Assembly (NCBI GenBank): GCA_013373005.1
Contig: JABXIP010000041.1
Coordinates: 1-20,636, forward strand
Direction: 5' to 3'
Length of the DNA stretch: 20,636 nt
Origin: Cytophagia bacterium
GTDB lineage: Bacteria > Bacteroidota > Bacteroidia > Cytophagales > Cyclobacteriaceae
Position numbers and translations under genes: made by a program. Numbering within the stretch: position 1 is the stretch's first letter; every line of letters starts with the position of its first letter. Under the pieces are notes generated by a model. The model did not search any database. It had not been told where the DNA came from and was given only the letters and a program-made list of their open reading frames with translations. Positions 7,852 to 15,018 of this stretch are shown here, piece after piece.

Positions 7852-8958
7852 ATGAATAAAATTACCTTATCGCTCACAATAACTTTCCTCTTGATTTACA
7901 ATTTGAGTATTGCACAGAAGTCTCCTATTGATGTTCATGGATTCAATAAGACCCTTCAGCTCGAGGAACTTCTAACACCCATTGATCTTCAGTCTGAGAT
8001 ATTTCTAATTAAAAGAGCCACTTCTGATGACAAGCATCTTTTCGTTTTTAATGATAAAGAGAGCCCGGTTATAAAAGCATATCGTTTAAGTGATGGTAAG
8101 TATGTTGGTGGCTTTGGTTCGATGGGTCAAGGACCGGGAGAGTTTGATGGTTTCAATCGCGGTGCTTTCAATGCCAGAAAAGGTCAGTTGGTAACTCAGG
8201 ACCGGAAATATGTTCGGGTTTATGATGTGCTGGATTCAAATGGACAGCTGGAGTTCGAAAAGATTAAAGAAGTTAGAATGCCTACTGAATTAGGCATTGT
8301 TAATCGGGGAATGTTAGTGAATGATGATCTCTATGGTGGATCAATTATGCTTACCGAGAAAGACTTTGTTACCTTTCCTTTATCAGAAATGAGCATTGAG
8401 GCACATAATCAAAGTGTAGGGAGTTTTGGTGACTATCCTCAGGATTATCCCGAGATTCCATCAACAGCTTATTATCACCTCTATCAAGGACAGACGAGTT
8501 ATGCATACGATGGCGAAGCATTGGTTAGGAGCTATTCAAGGGTTCCGCTAATGAGGTTGTTTAGTTTACCTGACGGTGGCTATAAGGACATTCGTCTTAA
8601 GCCAAAAAACCGTCAAATTAAGAACCTTGAGCCTGATCCCCGTGGAAGGAGTATACAGAATGGGATTCAAATGCTGAGCTATTTTTCTGGTGTGAAACTG
8701 GGTATGAGCTACATAGTTGCAGAGTATCAAGAGAGTAAATTCGAGAAAGTTGAAATGTCTGCGATGGGAAACTCGCAACGTGTACCGCTTACAGATAAAT
8801 TCCTTTTAGTTTTTAGTAGGGAAGGAGATTTGTTAGCTAAACTTTCTCCACCTGAATGGCTGGAGCAATATCATGTTACCCCCGACAACCGCCTGATTGT
8901 TTTCCATCCGGAAATCTCAGATCAGCTTTTTATGGTAGATCTGAATCAGTTTAAATAA
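7852..8958 (+). CDS. Secreted TolB-like six-bladed propeller protein, copy 2
   Basis: This 368-residue paralogue of the preceding gene lies 12 bp after its stop. The signal peptide is MNKITLSLTITFLLIYNL with probable cleavage SIA-QK, different in sequence from that of copy 1. The mature start IDVHGFNKTLQLEELLTPI and the end HPEISDQLFMVDLNQFK are the same as in copy 1, and the hallmark loop is GSMGQGPGEF (residues about 89-98). The middle blades diverge, for example KRATSDDKHLFVFNDKESP against QGVTSDDKYLYVYNRKETP. The identical ends and diverged middle suggest conversion between copies or selection for change in the middle. It is presumably exported to the periplasm or beyond. A 66-bp gap follows before the lipoprotein trio. 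Function is unknown. Confidence 0.82.
   Translation: MNKITLSLTITFLLIYNLSIAQKSPIDVHGFNKTLQLEELLTPIDLQSEIFLIKRATSDDKHLFVFNDKESPVIKAYRLSDGKYVGGFGSMGQGPGEFDGFNRGAFNARKGQLVTQDRKYVRVYDVLDSNGQLEFEKIKEVRMPTELGIVNRGMLVNDDLYGGSIMLTEKDFVTFPLSEMSIEAHNQSVGSFGDYPQDYPEIPSTAYYHLYQGQTSYAYDGEALVRSYSRVPLMRLFSLPDGGYKDIRLKPKNRQIKNLEPDPRGRSIQNGIQMLSYFSGVKLGMSYIVAEYQESKFEKVEMSAMGNSQRVPLTDKFLLVFSREGDLLAKLSPPEWLEQYHVTPDNRLIVFHPEISDQLFMVDLNQFK
7927..7964 (+). repeat. 38-bp exact repeat, copy B (N-terminal block)
   Basis: This block is identical to 6805-6842 and lies at the same place in the second TolB-like propeller gene, just after the signal peptide region, which itself is not conserved between the copies. Confidence 0.9.
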
Positions 8959-8959
8959 A
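8908..8959 (+). repeat. 52-bp exact repeat, copy B (C-terminal block)
   Basis: This block is identical to 7789-7840 and spans the end of the second TolB-like propeller gene and its stop codon. Copies A and B lie in direct orientation 1119 bp apart, so recombination between them could delete or duplicate a whole gene unit. Confidence 0.9.
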
Positions 8960-9024
8960 GTCTTCCAACTTATTCTTTAGGTGGAACGAATATTTTAGTT
9001 ATACTTGGTTGTAATTCAACCTTA

Positions 9025-10194
9025 ATGAACACAACCAAATACCTTTCGTTCTTTGTCCTTTTACTGTTTCTTATTTCTTGTGGTGGGAAAAAGGAAGAGC
9101 AAACTTTTTCTCCAAATCTCAATAGAGATGCCTTCAAATCTTACCCAATAGACCTAAATGCCCCTAAAATAAAGTTTGCGGACCTTATTGAGGAAGTTGA
9201 AATCGTAAGACTGGAAGAGACTGAGGAGTCACTTTTGGGTTCTATATTTAATGTGACGCTCTATAAAGACCTTATAGTTTTCCCAAACGTCAAAGAAAAG
9301 TCGCTTTACTTTTTCAACAATAAAGGGGAGTACCTCAGAACCTTTAAACGTGACGGTGGAGGCCCAAAGGAATATTCATCGTTATGGGGATTTTGGTTTA
9401 AAGGAGATACGCTGAAAATCTATGATAATGAGAGACCAAGGGTAATTTTTTATGATCTGGAAGGAAATTACCTGAGCGAGATTAAGGTGCCCCACAATGC
9501 CATGCATGTCTTCGAAAATGAGCGAGGATATTGGCTAGATATGAGTCATAGGTTTAGTGGGGACTCTACCAATTACGAGCTGATTAGCTATGACTATAAA
9601 ATGGAAAATCCTATTTCATTTTTGCCTTTTAATCAGCCTTTTGGCTTTCCCATTGTTACTACGAACAATTCAATGACTCCTTATAAGCGGGAGGTCGTCT
9701 ATAAACAGATTTTGAACGATAGTATTTATAAAATCAGTGGAGATCGTATTGAGCCGTTCATTCATTTTGATTTTGGGAATAACTATTTGTGGAAGGATGC
9801 CGACCTTCTTAATAGCCCGAATGGAGGCATGGGTGCGATAAGAGAGTCTAATAAGGTTTGGGTCATAAGACCAGAGGTAGGAGAAGAGTTAATCTATCTT
9901 ACTTATAATACTTCTTTTCAAGATTCATTTAAGGTTATATTAGATAGGCGGACTGGCAAACACCTTCATATTGATAGCCGCAAAAGTACTGATGAAAATC
10001 TAGCCATAGTGATTGATCGCTGGTTGGGAAATAATACGATGCTCATTAGCATCGGTTCTACCGACCTTGCTGATTTACTAAGTGATCTGGAAGAAAATCA
10101 GTATTCATTTAGAGAAGGCAGCTCGCTTGCCGAAATAGAATCTTCAGAAAACCCTGCCCTGATGTGGGTGAAGTTTAAAACAGAGTTCGAATAA
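9025..10194 (+). CDS. Six-bladed beta-propeller lipoprotein, trio member 1
   Basis: The product has 389 residues with a lipoprotein signal (hydrophobic LSFFVLLLFLISC, lipidated Cys19, then GGKKEEQ). The mature protein opens with the family pattern IKFADLIEEVEIVRLEETEESLLG (about 49-72, split here by reading frame only in description), then a blade ending TFKRDGGGPKEY (about 106-117), the usual GxGPGEY loop with Lys for Gly. The C-terminus has ESSENPAL, shared with the next two genes. This is the DUF5128-like six-bladed propeller family of Bacteroidota. The 66-bp upstream gap holds a weak promoter-like box, TATACTTG at 9000-9007 (one mismatch to TAnnTTTG, no clear -33 element), and a GGTTG/CAACC hairpin (9007-9021) directly before the ATG. 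Ligand and role are unknown. Confidence 0.85.
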   Translation: MNTTKYLSFFVLLLFLISCGGKKEEQTFSPNLNRDAFKSYPIDLNAPKIKFADLIEEVEIVRLEETEESLLGSIFNVTLYKDLIVFPNVKEKSLYFFNNKGEYLRTFKRDGGGPKEYSSLWGFWFKGDTLKIYDNERPRVIFYDLEGNYLSEIKVPHNAMHVFENERGYWLDMSHRFSGDSTNYELISYDYKMENPISFLPFNQPFGFPIVTTNNSMTPYKREVVYKQILNDSIYKISGDRIEPFIHFDFGNNYLWKDADLLNSPNGGMGAIRESNKVWVIRPEVGEELIYLTYNTSFQDSFKVILDRRTGKHLHIDSRKSTDENLAIVIDRWLGNNTMLISIGSTDLADLLSDLEENQYSFREGSSLAEIESSENPALMWVKFKTEFE

Positions 10195-10206
10195 AATATC
10201 AAACCA

Positions 10207-11373
10207 ATGAACCAACACACTTTCAAGCTAGTCCTGTTATCATTTCTGTTGATTTGGTCTTGTCATTCAAGTGAGAATAAGGATTCCGTCATAAATGTCT
10301 CTGACCAATTTAACTCTTACAGTCTTCAATTGAATCCTCCGAAAGCGAACTGGATAGATTTGATAGATAAGGTCAAGATTGTTGGCTTAGAGGAAACCGA
10401 AGAAAGTCTCTTGGGTAAAATTGACAATCTGACCATTACAGATGATAAGATTGCTTATGGTAGAGTTGGTGAAAACACCATGTTCTTCTTTGACCGAAAT
10501 GGGAAGTTCATAAACAAGTTCAATAGGAAAGGCGATGGCCCCGAAGAATACGCTACTCTGTGGGATTATTGGCTGGGTGATGAGGTAGTCAGAATCCATG
10601 ATCCAGGCCACAAGCGCGTAGTAGACTATAGCTTTGGTGGTGAATTCATTAAAGAAACCAAGCTTCCATATCTCGCTACTCATGCTATTGGAGATGATGA
10701 GCAGCTGTGGTTAGATATGACAACCGGCTATGTGAAGGACTCTATTTATGCTCGTTTGGTTAAATATCAACCTTCTACCAAGGAGGAATCATATTACCTC
10801 AAGCAAGATAAAATGGATGCATTTATACTTCAGTTCAATCAAAATACTTTCAGGCGATATAAAGAAGATATTCTGTTTAAGGAATTCTTAAGCGATTCTG
10901 TATATCTGATCCAAAATGGGGCTTCTCAACCATTTATGCATTTCAATTTTGGAGAAGATTATTTCTGGAAAGGAGAGGCATTGTCTTATAATATTCAGGA
11001 AGGGATGCCTGAAATTCAGCGTGCCGGTAAGGTTTGGCAGATTGTGACCACTATAGGTGAGCAGATGGTCTATCTTAAATGTTTCACGAATACTTCTATG
11101 AGGGCTTATCGAAGCTATCTTTTGAACAGACAGTCTGGAAACCAAACGGAACTAGACTTTGGTATGGGCGCAGATCAAACTTTCAGCTTTGATGTTCATT
11201 TATGGCATGAAAACCAGTTAGTGATAAGCATGTTGTCCAGTGAGGTAGGTGAACTATTGAATAGACTAGATGAAGATCAATATTCATTTGAAGGGGAGAG
11301 TTCTTTGGATATGGTCGAATCTTCAGAAAACCCGGCTTTACTATTTATAACCTTCAAAAATACTTTAAACTAA
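10207..11373 (+). CDS. Six-bladed beta-propeller lipoprotein, trio member 2
   Basis: The 388-residue protein starts 12 bp after the previous stop. Its signal is MNQHTFKLVLLSFLLIWSC with lipidated Cys19 and a Ser/Glu/Lys linker. The family landmarks appear in order: LIDKVKIVGLEETEESLLG (about 52-70), FFFDRNGKFINKFNRKGDGPEEY (two blades, loop at about 109-115), then SIYARLVKY and DSVYLIQNG blades, and the C-terminal ESSENPALLFITFK. It is a clear paralogue of the genes on both sides, with overall identity well below that of the TolB-like pair. Tight spacing suggests cotranscription. It should be an outer-membrane-anchored lipoprotein; whether it faces the periplasm or the surface cannot be told. 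Confidence 0.85.
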   Translation: MNQHTFKLVLLSFLLIWSCHSSENKDSVINVSDQFNSYSLQLNPPKANWIDLIDKVKIVGLEETEESLLGKIDNLTITDDKIAYGRVGENTMFFFDRNGKFINKFNRKGDGPEEYATLWDYWLGDEVVRIHDPGHKRVVDYSFGGEFIKETKLPYLATHAIGDDEQLWLDMTTGYVKDSIYARLVKYQPSTKEESYYLKQDKMDAFILQFNQNTFRRYKEDILFKEFLSDSVYLIQNGASQPFMHFNFGEDYFWKGEALSYNIQEGMPEIQRAGKVWQIVTTIGEQMVYLKCFTNTSMRAYRSYLLNRQSGNQTELDFGMGADQTFSFDVHLWHENQLVISMLSSEVGELLNRLDEDQYSFEGESSLDMVESSENPALLFITFKNTLN

Positions 11374-11389
11374 ACTCCTCAGATTTTTT

Positions 11390-12571
11390 ATGAATAACTC
11401 AATTAAGCCTAAGGCTTTTGCTTGGGCATCATTAGCTTTTCTATTCGCTTTTGCCTCCTGCCAAACCGAAAAGGAAAGTAGTAAGGTCTCTAACCAAGCC
11501 GAAGCTTTTAAATCTATCCCCATTGAGTTGAACGGGCCAAAGGCTAAGCTGGCTGATCTTGTGGAGGAGGTAGAGATAATCCGGTTAGAGGAGACAGATG
11601 AGTCGCTAATGGGGATGGTTTGGGATTTGTCTATAGAGGAGGACTATATCGTAATTCCAACTGACGATCGAAGGATGCTCTACATTTTTGACTCAAAAGG
11701 CAATTTCGTTTCGCAATTCGATAGGCACGGTGATGGACCAGAGGAATACACTACCATTACCAGTTATTGGGTTAAGTCAGATACCCTGTTTCTCTTCGAT
11801 CTTTATAAAAAGAAGTTGTTTGAGTATAGTGTTCAGGGTGAGTATCTGGGCTTTAAGAGTACGGACTTTCTTGCCAATGCCATGTATGTGCTCAATGATG
11901 AATATTGGTTCGACCTCAGTTTTAGAGCGCAGGAAGATTCAACCGCTGGTCAGCTGGCTAAAGTTGATAAACAGTTAAGAAATCCCGAGTATCATCTGGG
12001 TGCATTGGGCGATATTGATTTTCCAATGGGAGCACCATTAAATAGTTTCAGCTCGTACGGAAATTCACTGCTCTATCATCAATTGCTGAGCGATTCGGTT
12101 TATCAGATCAAGGATGGCAAGGTAAAGCCTTATTTGCATTTCGACCTGAAAGGACAGTTCTTCTGGACCTCTCAGGAAATGAAATCCACGGGTGGATCGC
12201 CAATTGAAATGATTGCTCAGTCAGACAAGGTTTGGTTGCTAATTCCGAGAATTGATCCTGACTGGATTCATCTGGATTTCAATGTGGGTTTTGGCGATAT
12301 ACCACCTCCGAATGATTTGCTTTACCACAGACCGACTAATTCTTCAATTGCCATTGATGTGGAAAAGGGGAATCAAGAGCGTTTTGAAATGTCCTTTAAC
12401 AATTGGTACGATGGACGCCTTTTGGTTTCTGTTAGCTCAACCGATATCGGTGAGTTTTTAGGCGATTTGGAAGAGTCTCAAATTAGCTATGCAGATGGTA
12501 GCTCGCTTGAAACAATAGAGTCTTCTGAAAACCCGGCCTTAATGCTGATAAGATTCAAGAGTGACTTTTAG
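11390..12571 (+). CDS. Six-bladed beta-propeller lipoprotein, trio member 3
   Basis: The 393-residue protein starts 16 bp after the previous stop. Its signal sequence is longer than in the other two (WASLAFLFAFASC, lipidated Cys24). Landmarks are KLADLVEEVEIIRLEETDES (about 53-72), the blade YIFDSKGNFVSQFDRHGDGPEEY with its loop at about 114-120, a DSVYQIKDGKVKPYLHFDL blade near the middle that matches members 1 and 2, and the C-terminal ESSENPALMLIRFK. It is the last gene of the plus-strand array and faces cdaA tail to tail across 168 bp that hold a long stem-loop. It belongs to the same DUF5128-like family as members 1 and 2. Function is unknown. Confidence 0.85.
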   Translation: MNNSIKPKAFAWASLAFLFAFASCQTEKESSKVSNQAEAFKSIPIELNGPKAKLADLVEEVEIIRLEETDESLMGMVWDLSIEEDYIVIPTDDRRMLYIFDSKGNFVSQFDRHGDGPEEYTTITSYWVKSDTLFLFDLYKKKLFEYSVQGEYLGFKSTDFLANAMYVLNDEYWFDLSFRAQEDSTAGQLAKVDKQLRNPEYHLGALGDIDFPMGAPLNSFSSYGNSLLYHQLLSDSVYQIKDGKVKPYLHFDLKGQFFWTSQEMKSTGGSPIEMIAQSDKVWLLIPRIDPDWIHLDFNVGFGDIPPPNDLLYHRPTNSSIAIDVEKGNQERFEMSFNNWYDGRLLVSVSSTDIGEFLGDLEESQISYADGSSLETIESSENPALMLIRFKSDF

Positions 12572-12587
12572 AGGTGTCAGACTACAA

Positions 12588-12665
12588 CCTTTGACAAACT
12601 TCTGCTTCTAGCACCTTATTGAGCTTGAGTTTTTCGCTCTATCGGAGCCTTAAGTTTGTTAAAGG
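12588..12665. terminator. Long stem-loop between convergent genes (possible bidirectional terminator)
   Basis: Arms at 12588-12601 and 12652-12665 pair over 14 positions (CCTTTGACAAACTT with AAGTTTGTTAAAGG). The one non-Watson-Crick pair is a G-U in the plus-strand RNA. The 50-base interior can fold further: TGCT/AGCA at 12603-12613 and GAGC/GCTC at 12621-12639. It sits 16 bases after the stop of the propeller array and 75 bases beyond the end of cdaA. Neither strand shows a T run after the stem, so classical intrinsic termination is doubtful. A repeat element or structured RNA is the alternative. Confidence 0.45.
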
Positions 12666-12739
12666 CAATATCAAATAAAACTACTGGTTACCTAAGGAAT
12701 GGTCTTATGGTTTTGAGCCGAATAATTTGTTTAATCAGC

Positions 12740-13585
12740 TCATGAAGCCACCTCTAGGCTACCCTCTTCCTCCATTTTTCTCTTGATGTTCTCGGTATCG
12801 GATAGGTAAGAAATGATTCTTTTCCTGATCTCCGGAATGGAAAGGTTACTATCAATTTGTCCGTTTCGCACAATCGAGATTTGTCCGGTTTCTTCCGAGA
12901 CAGAAAGTATCAATGTGTCGGTAGCTTCAGACATACCTATTGCAGCTCGGTGTCTCATACCATAGTTGGCTGGTAAGTCTCTTTCACTCACGGGAAGTAT
13001 ACATCTTGCTGCTAATATTCTTCCCTGAAAAATAATGATGGCACCATCGTGTAGCGGACTGTATTTATTGAAGATGGATATCAAGAGTCTTTTGGAGAGT
13101 GTGGCATCCAGTCGGTCGCCACTATCGGCATAGAATTTCAGTTCAGAGTTTCTGCTGAAAACCATCAGCGCCCCCGTGTTGGTGGAGGAAAGATTTTTAG
13201 CAGCCTCAATAATTGGGGTGAGGTTAAAATGCTCTTTGGTTTCTCTTCTTTTCCAAATCATTAGGGTTTGAATAAGCCCATCTTTTCTGAAGGTGGTTTT
13301 GCCCAAAACAATAAGGAATTTCCTGATCTCTTGAGAGAAGATGATGATGGCAGCCAAAACACCCACTCCCATGAATTGGCCAAGTATTCCGGTGAGCAGT
13401 TCCATTTCCGCTGCACGCACAATCAGGTAAACCAGATACAGCACCAGAAATCCAATCAATACCCTTACTGCCACGCTGCCCTTCAGTAGCTTATAAACCT
13501 GATAGAGCAAAACACTTACTAGTGCTATGTCTAGCATGTCTATCCATCTGATGTCCAGGAATCCTATGTTAATAGAGTAGATCAA
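12740..13585 (-). CDS. cdaA: Diadenylate cyclase CdaA (c-di-AMP synthase)
   Basis: This enzyme condenses two ATP to cyclic di-AMP at the inner membrane. The 281 residues show three N-terminal TM segments (about 17-34, 38-57, 66-85) and then the DAC/DisA_N domain. Its active-site motifs are present: LHDGAIII with Asp180-Gly181-Ala182, and RHRAAIGMSE with Arg211-His212-Arg213. The order and length match membrane CdaA (TIGR00159). The start is taken as TTG at 13585, because GFLDIRWIDMLDI just after it matches the usual N-terminus and the next Met is residue 17, inside TM1. That TTG overlaps the folP stop (TTGA), so the two are translationally coupled, an order I recall as common in Bacteroidota. 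No CdaR- or GlmM-like gene accompanies it here. Confidence 0.95.
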   Translation of the reverse strand: MIYSINIGFLDIRWIDMLDIALVSVLLYQVYKLLKGSVAVRVLIGFLVLYLVYLIVRAAEMELLTGILGQFMGVGVLAAIIIFSQEIRKFLIVLGKTTFRKDGLIQTLMIWKRRETKEHFNLTPIIEAAKNLSSTNTGALMVFSRNSELKFYADSGDRLDATLSKRLLISIFNKYSPLHDGAIIIFQGRILAARCILPVSERDLPANYGMRHRAAIGMSEATDTLILSVSEETGQISIVRNGQIDSNLSIPEIRKRIISYLSDTENIKRKMEEEGSLEVAS

Positions 13586-14439
13586 GCGTTTAAGGCTTTA
13601 AAAAGTTTAATGGTCTCATTGGCTTCCTTTACATCGTGAACACGCAAAATGCTTGCACCTTGCTGTAGTGCCACCATATTTAGGGCAGTTGTACCATTCA
13701 ATGCTTCTGCTGCCTCAATATTCAAGGTTTTGTAGATCATTGATTTTCTGGACAAGCCGGCCAGTAGTGGAAAGCCAAGTCGAATAAAATAACCCAAATT
13801 TTGGAGTAATTCATAGTTCTGCGCAATGCTTTTGGCAAAACCAAAGCCCGGGTCAATAATAATGTCTGCTACACCTAGCGATTTCAGCTGATTGCATTTC
13901 TCGGCCAACTCCTTTCCAATATCCACCAATAGATTGTCATATTGGTTTAAATCTTTCATGGTCTGTGGAGTGCCTCGCATGTGCATAAGAACATAGGGCA
14001 CCTTCAGTTGAGCCATCGTTTTAAACATGTCAGGGTCAAGGTTTCCACCTGAAACATCGTTAATAATATTAGCTCCAGAGTCCACAGCAGCTTTGGCTAC
14101 CGATGACCTAAAGGTATCGACCGAAATAAGTACCTCAGAGAACTTGGATCTGATGAGTGCAATGGCTTGAGTAACCCTTTTTAATTCTTCTTCGGCAGAA
14201 ATGTCTTCTGCTCCGGGACGAGTTGAGTATCCGCCAACATCCAGAACGAAAGCACCCTCTTCCACCATCTCCTCGGCCCTCTTCAAAATGGCTGTGTCCT
14301 GGTTTACACGGCTATCGGCATAAAATGAATCGGGGGTAATGTTCAGAATTCCCATCACCTGAGGTTCATCCAAACTCACTAGATTTCCATTGATATTCAA
14401 TGTGGATTTAACCTCAAATAACTTATCTTTCGCGTTCAA
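13582..14439 (-). CDS. folP: Dihydropteroate synthase
   Basis: FolP joins p-aminobenzoate to dihydropterin pyrophosphate to give dihydropteroate in folate synthesis, in the cytoplasm. The 285 residues show the TIM-barrel motifs in order: MGILNITPDSF (29-39), DVGGYSTRPGA (67-77), ISVDT (105-109), INDVSGG (126-132), HMRGTPQTM (153-161), DPGFGFAKS (196-204), LSRKSMI (229-235) and RVHDV near the end. All the usual pterin and sulfonamide-site residues appear intact. The start is probably TTG at 14439: an in-frame TAA lies at 14457-14455, and the first internal Met is residue 29, already inside the conserved barrel. The gene overlaps cdaA by four bases and diverges from the DUF1599 gene across only 30 bp. 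Confidence 0.95.
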   Translation of the reverse strand: MNAKDKLFEVKSTLNINGNLVSLDEPQVMGILNITPDSFYADSRVNQDTAILKRAEEMVEEGAFVLDVGGYSTRPGAEDISAEEELKRVTQAIALIRSKFSEVLISVDTFRSSVAKAAVDSGANIINDVSGGNLDPDMFKTMAQLKVPYVLMHMRGTPQTMKDLNQYDNLLVDIGKELAEKCNQLKSLGVADIIIDPGFGFAKSIAQNYELLQNLGYFIRLGFPLLAGLSRKSMIYKTLNIEAAEALNGTTALNMVALQQGASILRVHDVKEANETIKLFKALNA

Positions 14440-14469
14440 GAATTCTTTCGACTTTTAAAAACGATCACC

Positions 14470-15018
14470 TTGGAGGAGCAAACGGTAGGCGAATATAAAG
14501 AAGTTATTAAGGCCTGTAAAGACATATTTTTGAAGAAGACTCAAGATTATGGTACGGCTTGGAGAATACTTAGGCTTTCTTCAATTACAGATCAGATTTT
14601 CATCAAAGCCCAGCGTATCAGATCTATCCAAATGAAGGGTAAGCAAATGGTTGATGATGATATAACAGGTGAGTTTATCGGCATTATCAACTACTGCGTA
14701 ATTGCCCTTATTCAAATGAATTTAACCGAGGAAGACCCCTTGGAAATGGATGTTCAAACGCTTGAGCCACTTTATGACAAGCATGTGAATGAAACCATGG
14801 CACTGCTCATGAATAAAAATCATGATTATGGCGAGGCCTGGAGAGATATGAGAGTGAGCTCCATGACCGATATTGTTTTGATGAAGCTTTTGAGAGTAAA
14901 GCAGATTGAGGACAACCAGGGAAAGACGATAATATCTGAAGGCATAGATGCTAATTATATGGACATGATTAACTATGCTGTTTTTTGTATGATTTTAATG
15001 GGAGCCGCTAAAGCATGA
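14470..15018 (+). CDS. DUF1599 protein with two internal repeats
   Basis: The 182-residue cytoplasmic protein is built from two copies of one module: KKTQDYGTAWRILRLSSITD in residues 22-41 with following helices to about 82, and NKNHDYGEAWRDMRVSSMTD in 115-134 with helices to about 178. Each module ends in a similar segment (IGIINYCVIALIQMN and MDMINYAVFCMILMG). This is the DUF1599 family (PF07659), which I recall being listed as nucleotide-modification associated; the biochemical role is not established to my knowledge. There is no ATG before residue 54, so the start is TTG at 14470, which places DYGTAWR where the family has it. It begins a three-gene operon; its TGA overlaps the next ATG (ATGA, 15015-15018). 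Confidence 0.88.
   Translation: MEEQTVGEYKEVIKACKDIFLKKTQDYGTAWRILRLSSITDQIFIKAQRIRSIQMKGKQMVDDDITGEFIGIINYCVIALIQMNLTEEDPLEMDVQTLEPLYDKHVNETMALLMNKNHDYGEAWRDMRVSSMTDIVLMKLLRVKQIEDNQGKTIISEGIDANYMDMINYAVFCMILMGAAKA

Noticed and set aside
8959..9024. TTCCA/TGGAA pair considered as a terminator between the TolB-like and lipoprotein groups
   Set aside because: It is a 5-bp stem with a 14-base loop and no T run; too weak to call.
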